DNA of 64,000 nucleotides, from contig JAGALP010000003.1 in assembly GCA_017625155.1 (NCBI GenBank), forward strand, positions 371,275 to 435,274. Reading direction: 5' to 3'. Both the position numbers and the translations under genes were made by a program. Positions 1-8,556 of this stretch are shown piece by piece. The notes below the pieces were generated by a model, which ran no database searches, was not told where the DNA came from, and was given only the letters and a program-made list of their open reading frames with translations. Source of the DNA: Paludibacteraceae bacterium. GTDB lineage: Bacteria > Bacteroidota > Bacteroidia > Bacteroidales > Paludibacteraceae. The first letter of the stretch is position 1; each line of letters opens with the position of its first letter.

Positions 1-339
1 TCCCGACCAATGGACCGTAAGTCGGAGATATTTCAGGAGTATAGCGAATTGGTGATGAAGCATTACCAAGAGTGGCATCATGTAGCGGAATATGCTACTG
101 CAATGCATATCACCGTACCGCATTTGTGCTCAACCATCAAACAGGCCAGTTCGCGTACAGCAGGTGATTTGATCATTGAAGCGATTATTACTGATGCCAA
201 GGCACAACTGAAGTTGTCGATTGCTCCAATCAAAGAGATTGGTCTTAGTCTAGGCTTTGATAATGTGGCGTTCTTCAACCGCTTCTTCAAAACCCACACA
301 GGCATTACCCCCAAGAACTACCGAAACGGGGAGGATTAA
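1..339 (+). CDS. AraC-family transcriptional regulator, C-terminal part (5' end outside window)
   Basis: The reading frame is open from base 1 and an internal ATG lies at 10, so the gene probably begins before the window. The visible 112 residues are an AraC/XylS-type DNA-binding domain with two helix-turn-helix motifs. The second is the clearest: IKEIGLSLGFDNVAFFNRFF followed by a THTGITPKNYR ending matches the family signature, in which the second recognition helix is followed by a G-x-SP-xx-YR stretch. The sensor domain is not visible, so ligand and targets are unknown. The gene converges on the minus-strand DUF5686 gene, with about 20 bp between the stops. Confidence 0.85.
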   Translation, partial: SRPMDRKSEIFQEYSELVMKHYQEWHHVAEYATAMHITVPHLCSTIKQASSRTAGDLIIEAIITDAKAQLKLSIAPIKEIGLSLGFDNVAFFNRFFKTHTGITPKNYRNGED

Positions 340-359
340 GGTGGCGGAACAGGTTTGAA

Positions 360-2735
360 CTACATACCTAAAGACAGGCGGAAACGCACTGCCCACCATG
401 GCGCACATGAGTCTTGTAGGTTTGTCAGTCGGAATACTCCATACACCTCTCCAATACGCAATATATTGCCAATTCCTACGCCCAGCTCTACGTATGGGAT
501 ATTGAGGGCATTCATGGTGCAATATCCTGCTTGATTGGTAGGAAAGGCTAATATGCCTTGGTGCTGTTTGCTCAAGCCTCCGTATGCTACTTTTAACTCG
601 AGTAATTCTCTCAAACGCGCATAGCGTATTCCTGGAATAAGATTGAATAACACCCCTTTGCCATTCCAATGAGCATGCAACGCAATATACCTGTCAGCCG
701 CATACTGGTAGTTGTTCATCAGTGAGAATCGATAGGTATCGAAGACGTGTGTTTGGTTGCCAGCAAAATGGTGCAATAGCGGATAAGGTACTTTGCCAAA
801 GACTAATCCTGCTTGTAATAGGTAATCTAACTCTCCGCCTATGCCCAGATCGACGTTGTGGCGCAACATGAGTTGCAAGTTGCCATACATGCGATACGAT
901 GGAATGTTATCCAGACGATAACTACCTAATTCAGCACCTACGTATATGACAGGTAGGTTATTATAGATATATCTGCGATGGAAATAGGTATCCACCTTGC
1001 GTTCGTTGAAACTTACGCGTGCGGATGCACCCACGGTGGAGTAGAACATGGTAGGTTGGCTATGGTAGTTGCGCGTGGCTTCTCCATATCCTGTTTGTCC
1101 TACTTTGATATAGGCTTTTGTTTCAAGATATTTGTTCCAATCATCTGCAAATTGCATGCGCCCTTCTTGGCGACGGGTCATGGTGTTGTAGAAGTGCTTG
1201 GAGTTGAATCTTGCTCCACGGAAGATGTCGGTAATCAGGTTGACTTGAGGACTGAAAATTTTGTTTTCGCGTCTATATTCCTCAAAATCATCTACTTCTG
1301 AATAGACGTACAGGTCCCTGTACTTGAGCTGAACGGTATGCCTGCGTTCGCTTGGCAAGGCGATGTTGACTTGTCCAAATCCTTTGAACGCTCTATCTCC
1401 AGTGCCATAAGCCACCATGGCTTCAAGGCTCACATGCTTCCATAGTGCCTCAGTTGTTCGCAGTGGAATACCCACCCGCAAGCCTTCTTGCTGATTGTAT
1501 TTGATGAGATGGTGTATCTTACCGACTTCTACATATTTGTTGGTAGGAATATAGCCCGTATTCAATACATACGCTAAGAATTTAGCCGTCTTGAAGAGTG
1601 GTGTGTTGTTGAGGCTATCCAATGCGGGCAGGATAACATCTTCCATTTCCTTAGTGGTATCCAACGTGGCGATAGTGGACGTCATGTCGGTGAGGAAGCG
1701 GTTGTCGCGATTGAGTAACAGGGTGGGGAAAATATGCACCGAATCGCTCAGCGATGGTGTCTTGATGGCGAAATCCATGAGCAGGCTCATCTGCTCGGAT
1801 AGCAGTTGGTTGTTCGGTGCAAAGGTCTGATGGATAGTGAGTTCCTTGAGATAGTTGATGCTGGTTTGTACGGGCATCTGGACATCAATCTTGCGCAATG
1901 CACAAGTGGCAGAGTCGATGGTCATCTCGCCGTTGAAGGTGGCGTAGAATGGGTTCTTGGTCTTGAAGTGCAGCAAGTAATGTTTCTCATCGCCGACCTG
2001 TAGGCTATCTGCCAAGTAGTAGTTGTAATAGGTGTTGCCTGATGCCGCCAGCGGACTCAGCAGCGATGTGCTGAGAAAGGGCAAACTATTGTCGTAGAAA
2101 TCAAATGCGGTAGGAATTTGTCCCAGTAGCAATTGGTAGTCGGTCAATGTCAGCAGGGTCGCCTCTTCGCGTACGCTATCTGCCACCTGCTGCCGCCAAT
2201 ACAGCGGAATCAGATACGTGCTATCCTCCTGCTGAATCATACCACTTTGCAGGCTCTTCCACAGTGCACGCTTTAGGTGCTTCGACTGGATATCCGATAC
2301 ATATAGCGCCGTTTTACCTGCTTGGCTGGTGGCTACTGCTCGTTTGTTGGCTGCACGTCGTGCCCGTACCTTATCCATCAATGCTAAGGCAGGGTTGTCG
2401 CCAGGCACGATAAACACCTCTTGCAAACTGCCCACTTTCTCTCGCAACGCAATATCAATGCCCGATTGGGTATGTGGCTCTATCTTGAATCGTTCGGTAT
2501 GATAGCCCACTGCGCTGACTACCATTGTACGTGAGCGATCCAAGTCTTCGCGCAGCAAGAATAGTCCTTCAGCATTGGTCGTTGTACCCAACTGTGTCCC
2601 TTGGAGATACACATGCACATTCGACAACGGCTCACCCGTGTTGGCGTCATATACTTCACCCACCACAATCGTTTCTTGAGCAAGCAGATGCAAACTCAAG
2701 AAGAGCCACAATGATATGAGTACAAGTCGTTTCAT
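360..2735 (-). CDS. DUF5686 / carboxypeptidase-regulatory-like outer-membrane protein
   Basis: 791 residues. A signal peptide (about residues 1-19, ending LLAQ) is followed by a carboxypeptidase-regulatory-like beta-sandwich at about 22-105 (GEVYDANTGEPLSNVHVYL, then a G-T-T-T-N-A-E-G-L-F turn) and a long region with alternating aromatic strands typical of DUF5686 proteins, which I infer to be a surface-exposed outer-membrane barrel. The same N-terminal domain occurs on many Bacteroidetes TonB-dependent receptors, but no TonB plug is visible here. The start codon overlaps the xerD stop by four bases (2732-2735), so the two are probably translationally coupled. It is the last gene of the rpmH-rbfA-permease-lipoprotein-xerD run. 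Function unknown. Confidence 0.8.
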   Translation of the reverse strand: MKRLVLISLWLFLSLHLLAQETIVVGEVYDANTGEPLSNVHVYLQGTQLGTTTNAEGLFLLREDLDRSRTMVVSAVGYHTERFKIEPHTQSGIDIALREKVGSLQEVFIVPGDNPALALMDKVRARRAANKRAVATSQAGKTALYVSDIQSKHLKRALWKSLQSGMIQQEDSTYLIPLYWRQQVADSVREEATLLTLTDYQLLLGQIPTAFDFYDNSLPFLSTSLLSPLAASGNTYYNYYLADSLQVGDEKHYLLHFKTKNPFYATFNGEMTIDSATCALRKIDVQMPVQTSINYLKELTIHQTFAPNNQLLSEQMSLLMDFAIKTPSLSDSVHIFPTLLLNRDNRFLTDMTSTIATLDTTKEMEDVILPALDSLNNTPLFKTAKFLAYVLNTGYIPTNKYVEVGKIHHLIKYNQQEGLRVGIPLRTTEALWKHVSLEAMVAYGTGDRAFKGFGQVNIALPSERRHTVQLKYRDLYVYSEVDDFEEYRRENKIFSPQVNLITDIFRGARFNSKHFYNTMTRRQEGRMQFADDWNKYLETKAYIKVGQTGYGEATRNYHSQPTMFYSTVGASARVSFNERKVDTYFHRRYIYNNLPVIYVGAELGSYRLDNIPSYRMYGNLQLMLRHNVDLGIGGELDYLLQAGLVFGKVPYPLLHHFAGNQTHVFDTYRFSLMNNYQYAADRYIALHAHWNGKGVLFNLIPGIRYARLRELLELKVAYGGLSKQHQGILAFPTNQAGYCTMNALNIPYVELGVGIGNILRIGEVYGVFRLTNLQDSCAPWWAVRFRLSLGM

Positions 2736-3613
2736 CGATTCTCGGGGTGGTATTTCAATACTGCTTCGCGTAGGTCGTGAATATCTACGTGCGTATAAAT
2801 TTCGGTGGTACTGATGCTCTCGTGCCCCAGTAATTGCTGAATAATGCGCAGGTCGGCTCCGTTTTGCAAGAGATGCGTAGCGAAGGAATGGCGCAAGGTG
2901 TGAGGGGAGATGGTTTTCTGTATTCCAGCTTCGCGTGCCAAGGTCTTGATGATGGTGAAGATCATGGCTCGCGTCAGTTGACGTCCGTATCGGTTAAGAA
3001 ATGCAATGTCGATGGCTTCAGGTTTGATGTCCAATGCGTTGCGGTCTTGTAGCCAATATTCGAACCACTCCACCGCTACGGGCGATACTGGAACCAGGCG
3101 TTGTTTGCTGCCTTTGCCCGTGATGCGCATGTATCCCTCTTGGAGGTACATGTCGCTCAATCGCAGATTCACTAACTCGCTCACGCGCAGTCCACTACCA
3201 TACAGCATCTCGATGATAGCGCGATTGCGATGGCTTTCGCTCTTCGACATGTCAATCTGTGCAATCATCCGATCAATCTCCTCCACCGATAATACATCTG
3301 GCAGGTGTAACTCTTTTTTAGGTGTCTCGATGAGTTCCGAAGGGTCTTGCTCAATATAGTTGTGGTAGAGCAAAAAGCGATAGAACGAGTGTAAACCAGC
3401 CACCAGTCGCGCTTGTGTGCGCACCGATGCTATATCCTTGAAGGTATCGAATACAAATGCTTGTAAATCATCAAAACTGGCATGTACCACATCTATCCCA
3501 TGCTTATCGGCATACTCCTTTAGTCGCTGATAATCCATTAGATAAGCATCTACTGAATTGATGCTCAGTCCTTTTTCCAACTTTAGATATGTGCGGTACT
3601 CCTTTTCTAACAT
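2732..3613 (-). CDS. xerD: Tyrosine recombinase XerD-like
   Basis: Site-specific tyrosine recombinase, 293 residues from the ATG at 3613, the usual length for XerC/XerD. The longer frame upstream to 3721 would run through the end of the preceding lipoprotein gene and does not resemble the family, so 3613 is preferred; it is 7 bp past the upstream stop. The N-terminal SAM-like core-binding domain covers about residues 1-85 and the catalytic domain about 105-290. All catalytic residues are visible: R143 (GSGLRVSEL), K167 (GKGSK), H238 and R241 (HTLRH), H264 (LLGHE) and the nucleophile Y273 (TEIYTH). Expected role: resolution of chromosome dimers at dif. XerC and XerD cannot be told apart with certainty by eye. 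Confidence 0.9.
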   Translation of the reverse strand: MLEKEYRTYLKLEKGLSINSVDAYLMDYQRLKEYADKHGIDVVHASFDDLQAFVFDTFKDIASVRTQARLVAGLHSFYRFLLYHNYIEQDPSELIETPKKELHLPDVLSVEEIDRMIAQIDMSKSESHRNRAIIEMLYGSGLRVSELVNLRLSDMYLQEGYMRITGKGSKQRLVPVSPVAVEWFEYWLQDRNALDIKPEAIDIAFLNRYGRQLTRAMIFTIIKTLAREAGIQKTISPHTLRHSFATHLLQNGADLRIIQQLLGHESISTTEIYTHVDIHDLREAVLKYHPENR

Positions 3614-3620
3614 AGGTACA

Positions 3621-4151
3621 TTATCGATAGATGGCAGGACCTGTGTAGGTGGCGTGATAATGTGTAGAATCCTCATCGTAGAGATTGAAGTCCAGCACCA
3701 CATCGTCTGCCTCGTATGCAATGGTCATGTTGCCTCCTGTCATTAGCAGGATACGCTGTATTTGATCCTCTGTAATCACTAGCACATAGGTGCCTGTCAC
3801 ATTCCCCTCAAAACTCATGCCACGCAAGAAAGTCATCTCCTGTGCTACACTATCCATCTCGTATCGTCCCGCAGGCAAACGCTCTGTGCTATCTTTTGCC
3901 ACAAACACATCCGATAGATACAAGTTGCATCCTGTACCAGAGATATGCCATGCTGAGTCGTACTCCAACCCATCGGATAGCAAGTCTATGGCATATACTT
4001 GATGACCGCTATTATAAAAGTCTTCGTATGCTCTAAAATCAGCGGTAGTATATACACTATCCACCTGCTGCGCAGCAGGGCGATTAGGGTTGTTGTGCGG
4101 CGTACATGCCACCGCCAACACCAATATAATGATATATAAATATGCTTTCAT
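3621..4151 (-). CDS. Hypothetical lipoprotein
   Basis: 176 residues. A short lysine-poor signal peptide ends in the lipobox AVAC with the lipidated cysteine at residue 16, followed by a polar linker (TPHNNPNRPAAQQ). The remainder is acidic and beta-rich with no motif I recognise. Its ATG overlaps the stop of the upstream FtsX-like permease by four bases (4148-4151), implying coupled translation, so it may assist that permease in lipoprotein or envelope transport; this is inference from position only. Downstream is xerD, 7 bp away. Confidence 0.7.
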   Translation of the reverse strand: MKAYLYIIILVLAVACTPHNNPNRPAAQQVDSVYTTADFRAYEDFYNSGHQVYAIDLLSDGLEYDSAWHISGTGCNLYLSDVFVAKDSTERLPAGRYEMDSVAQEMTFLRGMSFEGNVTGTYVLVITEDQIQRILLMTGGNMTIAYEADDVVLDFNLYDEDSTHYHATYTGPAIYR

Positions 4152-5365
4152 TTCTCAATATTTATCTTTCTCGCTGGTATCCATGAGGAAACAGCTCCTA
4201 ACACCAATACTACTGCACTGACCAACGCAATGTCCCAACCTTGTACAGCCACTGGATATGCATTTAACACATACTCTGAACCATTGCCCAACTTGAGCAG
4301 CCCGAAATGCTCTTGCAGTAGGCACACTCCTAATCCGACTATCAATCCGCCTATAGCGCCTAGCGTATTCACCATCCATCCTTCTAATACGAACACCTTA
4401 CGAATCATGCCGTCGCTGGCTCCCAAGTGCGATAGGGTGCGTATGTCTTGCTGCTTATCGATGATGAGCATTGATAGCGATCCGATGCCGTTGAAGGTGG
4501 CAATCAACAAAATAAATATCAGCAATAGTGCTGTCAATAGTTTCTCCACGCGTAAGATGCGGAAGAAGTCTTCTTGCTGCTCGAAGCGGTCTTGTAGCAC
4601 ATACCCATCGCCCAATACAGATGCTATCTCGCGCTTGGTTTGCTTGATGCTATATGCTTCATTCACACCCACTTGCAGTGCGGTTACCTCCGTGGAGTCG
4701 TAGTCCAATAACCTACGTGTAAGACCTATATCCACTAACATCAGATTATCATCGTATTTCTGTTGATTCACAGCAAAAGTGCCTGCAATGAAGCATCTCT
4801 CTTGGTTGAAGTTGGCATCAGGACGTAGCATATTCACTTTTCCTTCTCGCTTAGGGGCATATACCTGCAATGCATGGATAAAGCGTGCACCAATGCCTAA
4901 TTTCCATGCCAGTCCTTGTCCCAATACTGCGCGGTCAAATGCACCATCGTACACCTCATAATGTCCGTCGGTGATGATGTTCTCAATACCAGTTAATGCA
5001 GAAAACGAAGTATCTACCCCCATCAACTGAACAGGCATCTGCTTGTCCTCAAAATAGACTAATGCTGTCTCCGAGATACTCTCGCTCAGCAGATCCACGC
5101 ATGGCAATTCGAGTAATGCGTGTTTCTTTTCTTCGCTAATGCTGAATGATTTGCCTGCTTTGGCAGTAATGCGTAGGTCAGGGTCAAATTGTGAAAACAG
5201 TTGCTCTACCATCACGCCAAAACCATTCATCACGCTCAGCACGCAAATCATAGCCGCAGTTACCACTCCCACCGCTGCCGATGAGATGGCTGTGATGATA
5301 TGGATGGCATTGAATTGCTTTTTAGCAAACAAATACCGCCACGCTATTTTCAGTTCTGTCTTCAC
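4148..5365 (-). CDS. ABC transporter permease, FtsX/LolC-E family
   Basis: 405 residues with the MacB/LolC-E layout: one N-terminal membrane helix (about 20-48), a periplasmic MacB_PCD-like domain (about 50-270), then three C-terminal helices (about 275-300, 325-355, 375-395). The N-terminal motif ELKIAWRYLFAKKQFNAIHI is typical of LolE/LolC-like permeases that extract lipoproteins from the inner membrane. No ATPase gene is adjacent, so the LolD partner must be elsewhere. The start lies one base after the rbfA stop, and the stop overlaps the following lipoprotein gene. Good family call; substrate inferred. Confidence 0.85.
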   Translation of the reverse strand: MKTELKIAWRYLFAKKQFNAIHIITAISSAAVGVVTAAMICVLSVMNGFGVMVEQLFSQFDPDLRITAKAGKSFSISEEKKHALLELPCVDLLSESISETALVYFEDKQMPVQLMGVDTSFSALTGIENIITDGHYEVYDGAFDRAVLGQGLAWKLGIGARFIHALQVYAPKREGKVNMLRPDANFNQERCFIAGTFAVNQQKYDDNLMLVDIGLTRRLLDYDSTEVTALQVGVNEAYSIKQTKREIASVLGDGYVLQDRFEQQEDFFRILRVEKLLTALLLIFILLIATFNGIGSLSMLIIDKQQDIRTLSHLGASDGMIRKVFVLEGWMVNTLGAIGGLIVGLGVCLLQEHFGLLKLGNGSEYVLNAYPVAVQGWDIALVSAVVLVLGAVSSWIPARKINIEK

Positions 5366-5366
5366 C

Positions 5367-5702
5367 TTATTGTTTTAGCAGTTCGTCAATGCGTGCCATC
5401 TTGTCGATGGTTTCGTCCAAGTGGAAGTGCAATTCAGGAATGATACGCAACTGATGGCGTTGCATATGTCCCATCTCCCCGCGTATTTTGGCGGTGTCTT
5501 CTTGCACCTTTGCGATGGTGCTTGCCACTTTGTCTTGTGGGAACACACTCAGATAGACGTGGGCGATGCTCAAGTCCGATGATATTCTCACTTCACTCAC
5601 AGAGATGAGTGTTCCGCGTATCTCGCGCGCGTATTTCAATAAAATATCGCTCAAATCCTTCTGGATTAAGCGTTCAATCTTCTGCTGTCTTGTTGATTCC
5701 AT
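5367..5702 (-). CDS. rbfA: Ribosome-binding factor A
   Basis: 111 residues, normal for RbfA, a KH-fold protein needed for late maturation of the 30S subunit. The N-terminal ESTRQQKIERLIQKDLSDIL and the central VSEVRISSDLSIAHVYLSVF segment, leading into the second beta strand, match the family. It sits downstream of rpmH on the same strand after a gap of 123 bp containing two hairpins, and its stop is one base from the start of the FtsX-like permease. Confidence 0.92.
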   Translation of the reverse strand: MESTRQQKIERLIQKDLSDILLKYAREIRGTLISVSEVRISSDLSIAHVYLSVFPQDKVASTIAKVQEDTAKIRGEMGHMQRHQLRIIPELHFHLDETIDKMARIDELLKQ

Positions 5703-5752
5703 ATATGTTTTGTTTCTAAACTTCTTAACTCCAGAACCTAATCAACGCAATA

Positions 5753-5780
5753 AGGGAAAGGAGTCTATACTCTTTTCCCT
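5753..5780 (-). terminator. Hairpin between rpmH and rbfA
   Basis: Arms 5753-5764 and 5769-5780 pair in 11 of 12 positions around a CTAT loop. A second perfect 7-bp stem (CCTTAGG/CCTAAGG) lies at 5790-5796 and 5804-5810, nearer rpmH. Neither is followed by a real T-run on the minus strand, so these may be an attenuator or RNA-processing site rather than a strong terminator. Confidence 0.5.
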
Positions 5781-5825
5781 ATGCTGATGCCTTAGGAAAA
5801 AGCCCTAAGGTTGTCTAATCGTTGA

Positions 5826-5984
5826 TTAGCGTTTGTGACGACCTTCGTCAGCTACAGTCAATTTCTTGCGACCGTGTGCGCGGCGAGCTGCCAATACGCG
5901 ACGACCATTTGCAGTAGCCATACGAGCACGGAAACCGTGTTTGTTACGGCGACGACGTTGGCTTGGTTGGAATGTACGTTTCAT
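5826..5984 (-). CDS. rpmH: 50S ribosomal protein L34
   Basis: A 52-residue basic protein beginning [20 protein letters not shown] and ending [11 protein letters not shown], the full pattern of L34 ([24 protein letters not shown]). The start ATG is at 5982-5984 and the stop TAA at 5826-5828. L34 is a small structural protein of the large ribosomal subunit. A consensus Bacteroidetes promoter lies about 65 bp upstream (6049-6080). It heads the minus-strand run that continues with rbfA. The usual bacterial neighbours rnpA and dnaA are not here. Confidence 0.97.
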   Translation of the reverse strand: MKRTFQPSQRRRRNKHGFRARMATANGRRVLAARRAHGRKKLTVADEGRHKR

Positions 5985-6048
5985 TGTTCTTATATCATTT
6001 TATGCCCCATCTCGTGGGCTGGTTAATAATTTCGTGCGAAAAAGCGTG

Positions 6049-6080
6049 CAAAGGTACTGCTTTTTTTTGGATTGACCAAA
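6049..6080 (-). promoter_or_regulatory. Promoter of rpmH
   Basis: On the minus strand: TTTG (complement of CAAA at 6077-6080), a 20-bp gap, then TACCTTTG (complement of 6049-6056). This is an exact match to the Bacteroidetes primary-sigma consensus TTTG-N19/20-TAnnTTTG. Confidence 0.85.
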
Positions 6081-6123
6081 TATTTTTACAAAAAACTTTG
6101 TTTTTCTATAAATGAATAGTTAA

Positions 6124-7011
6124 TTACCACCCAATAGTTGCCACTACGGGATAGTGATCTGAGTAATGCTTCTTTTCTGTGCGACAAGCCAATGGCACCA
6201 GCTCTCGTGAGCAGAAAATATAGTCAATACGTATTCCTATTCCTTTTCGCTGATAAGTGGCACCATAGCGACCAACACTCGTTTCTGCAAAGCAGTCGCG
6301 CATGCCCAAATTCATTGTCCAATACACCAATGACAATGGCACAGCATTAAAGTCGCCCACAGCTATCGCAGGATAGGGGGATTGGCGAATCGCACTACGT
6401 ACTTGTTGTACTTGCTTGCGACGCAGTTGGCTCGTCTTGGTCAGTTTACGATTGAGCGAACTCTCTTTGAAATTTCCAGAGGTCAGCGAGTCGATGTGGA
6501 AGTCGGAATCCTCAAGTTTGAAACTCTCTAGATGGTTGACTACCAGTCGTAGCGTGTCTGCACCTACCACTACATCGCATTGGCTGCTGATGTTGCTGGC
6601 TGACTCATAGCGAATCGTTTGTTTATGAATAAGTGGGTAGCGCGAAAAGACCACATTGCCAAATTGGCGACGGCTATTGTAGTGTTTGAAGTCGTAATAG
6701 GTATAGGGGTATTGGCGCATCGCTTCGCGTAGCATCGGCAGAGTCAAACGTTGTCCACTCTTATAGACCAAGACCTCTTGTAAGCACACAATATCAGCAT
6801 CCAATCGATTGATATATTGCAGCATAGCCAGCTTGGAGTCGAGGCTCTCGCCAATCATCATGGCGTGGGTGTTGTAGGTCAGTACTTTGAGTTCGTTGGT
6901 TGTCTTCTTGCCTTTTTGCCAAGGCATACGATGAGAGAAGAGCGACCATGCACACCAGAATACGAGGAGTGCGATAATAGACCAAAATATGCGACGGATA
7001 ATGCGAAACAT
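6124..7011 (-). CDS. Endonuclease/exonuclease/phosphatase (EEP) family protein, membrane-anchored
   Basis: 295 residues. An N-terminal membrane helix (about 5-26, IIRRIFWSIIALLVFWCAWSL) precedes an EEP hydrolase domain with its landmarks in order: TYNTHAM (metal-site Asn), CLQEV (Glu), VVNHLES (His), VGDFNAVP (Asp-Asn), RIDYIF (Asp) and YSDHYPV (catalytic His). Such proteins in Bacteroidetes are membrane-tethered metal-dependent phosphoesterases of unknown substrate. It is the last gene of the PASTA-rluD-porX run, six bases after the porX stop. Confidence 0.85.
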   Translation of the reverse strand: MFRIIRRIFWSIIALLVFWCAWSLFSHRMPWQKGKKTTNELKVLTYNTHAMMIGESLDSKLAMLQYINRLDADIVCLQEVLVYKSGQRLTLPMLREAMRQYPYTYYDFKHYNSRRQFGNVVFSRYPLIHKQTIRYESASNISSQCDVVVGADTLRLVVNHLESFKLEDSDFHIDSLTSGNFKESSLNRKLTKTSQLRRKQVQQVRSAIRQSPYPAIAVGDFNAVPLSLVYWTMNLGMRDCFAETSVGRYGATYQRKGIGIRIDYIFCSRELVPLACRTEKKHYSDHYPVVATIGW

Positions 7012-7017
7012 GGTGCG

Positions 7018-8556
7018 TTATTTTGGTTCGAGGGTGATGAGTGGAATGAGCATCTCCTCCATCGAAATACCACCATGTTGGAAGGTGTTGCGATAGAATT
7101 GAGCGTAATGGTTGAAGTTGTTTGGATAGGCAAAAAAGTCGCTATTGGAGCAGAAAATGTAACTGCTGCTCACGTTTGGACATGGCAATCCTACTTGTTT
7201 GGGGCGTTTGATTTCGAAGGTGTTCTTGTTGTTGCAATTCAATGCTTTTCCCACTTTGTACCGCAAATTGGTATTGGTATTTTTATCTCCAATAATCTGC
7301 ACGGCATTATCCACGCGTGTGGTACCATGGTCGGTGGTGAGCACCACCTTATAGCCCAATGCCGCTATGCGACGAAACATCTCAGCCGTTGGCGAATGTT
7401 TGAACCAACTCAGCGTCAGGCTGCGGTAGGCAGCATCGTCATTGGCAAGTTCGCGCATCATCTTGCTGTCGGTACGCGAGTGGGATAACATGTCGATAAA
7501 ATTGATTATCACCACATTGAGCGGTGTCTTTAGGCTCTTGAATTGTTTGGTTATCTTTTCGCAGAAATCGCTCTCATTGACTTTGTAATAGGTGTAATCA
7601 TAGCGTTTGCGGAAGCGGTCGAGTTGCGTTTGGATCAGAGCCTCTTCGTTGTTGTTTTTGCTCTCTTCTTCGTCTTCGTCAATCCATAGATTTGGATACA
7701 TCTCTTGTATCTGCAATGGCATCAATCCTGCGAAAATAGCGTTGCGTGCGTATTGCGTAGCTGTGGGCAGAATAGAGGTGTACATCTGCTCTTCCTTTAC
7801 CGTAAACCACTCCGATAGCAGTGGTTGGATGACCTTCCATTGGTCGTATCGGAAGTTATCAATCACCACGAAGAATACTTTCTCGCCTGCATCCAAAAGC
7901 GGAAAAATAGTATTCTTCATCAGGTCGGGTGACATCAGCGGACGTTGCCCATCAGGCGCAAACCACTCCTCGTAGTTTTTGGCGATGAACTTTGCATATT
8001 TCGCATTGGCTTGTTCTCGCTGCATGCGAAGCATCTCATGCATGGCTGAGTCCACGTTTTCCAACTCTATCTCCCAGCGTGTGAGCGTGCGCTCTATAGC
8101 CATCCATTCCTCTATCGTATTGGCGGTGTCAATCATATAGGTGATGTCTGAGAACTCCTGACGATAAGTCGTATTGGTGTGTTCCTCCACGATCTCGCGC
8201 TGGTGGATATGTTTTTTCAGGCAGAGTAGGATTTGACTTGGGTTGACTGGTTTAATCAGGTAATCCGCTATCTTTTGTCCGATAGCTTGTTCCATGATAT
8301 GCTCCTCTTCCGACTTGGTGATCATCACCACTGGCAGTGTAGGGTGCATCTCTTTAATCTCTTGTAGTGCTTCCAAACCTGATAGACCAGGCATGTTCTC
8401 ATCAAGGAAGACAATATCAAAGCGTTGTTCTGCGCAGAGGTCAATAGCATCCTGACCATTGTTGGCAGGTGTGACGTCGTATCCTTTTTCTTGCAGGTAA
8501 ATAATGTAAGGCTTCAGCAGATGTATCTCATCGTCCGCCCAAAGTATTCGGTTCAT
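7018..8556 (-). CDS. porX: PorX-type response regulator with PglZ domain
   Basis: 512 residues with two domains. Residues 1-120 are a receiver domain with acidic D8/D9, phospho-acceptor D52 (FLDENMPG), T80 (VMITKSEEE) and K102 (YLIKP). From about 160 to the C-terminus is a PglZ/alkaline-phosphatase-type domain, with FVVIDNFRYDQW, a Thr in SILPTATQYARNA, DMLSHSRTD and VVLTTDHGTTRV as likely zinc ligands and nucleophile region. This architecture is that of PorX, which with the histidine kinase PorY controls type IX secretion genes in Porphyromonas. No porY is in the window. The start overlaps the end of rluD by 29 bases. An M6 protease with a T9SS-like tail elsewhere in the window supports a T9SS in this organism. 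Confidence 0.92.
   Translation of the reverse strand: MNRILWADDEIHLLKPYIIYLQEKGYDVTPANNGQDAIDLCAEQRFDIVFLDENMPGLSGLEALQEIKEMHPTLPVVMITKSEEEHIMEQAIGQKIADYLIKPVNPSQILLCLKKHIHQREIVEEHTNTTYRQEFSDITYMIDTANTIEEWMAIERTLTRWEIELENVDSAMHEMLRMQREQANAKYAKFIAKNYEEWFAPDGQRPLMSPDLMKNTIFPLLDAGEKVFFVVIDNFRYDQWKVIQPLLSEWFTVKEEQMYTSILPTATQYARNAIFAGLMPLQIQEMYPNLWIDEDEEESKNNNEEALIQTQLDRFRKRYDYTYYKVNESDFCEKITKQFKSLKTPLNVVIINFIDMLSHSRTDSKMMRELANDDAAYRSLTLSWFKHSPTAEMFRRIAALGYKVVLTTDHGTTRVDNAVQIIGDKNTNTNLRYKVGKALNCNNKNTFEIKRPKQVGLPCPNVSSSYIFCSNSDFFAYPNNFNHYAQFYRNTFQHGGISMEEMLIPLITLEPK

Noticed and set aside
2732-3613. xerD as an integrase of a mobile element
   Set aside because: It sits in a housekeeping operon after rbfA, has the standard XerD length and motifs, and no att-like repeats or phage genes are nearby.
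3614-3721. N-terminal extension of xerD to 3721
   Set aside because: The extra 36 codons lie within the end of the upstream lipoprotein gene and have no similarity to XerC/D; the ATG at 3613 gives the normal length.
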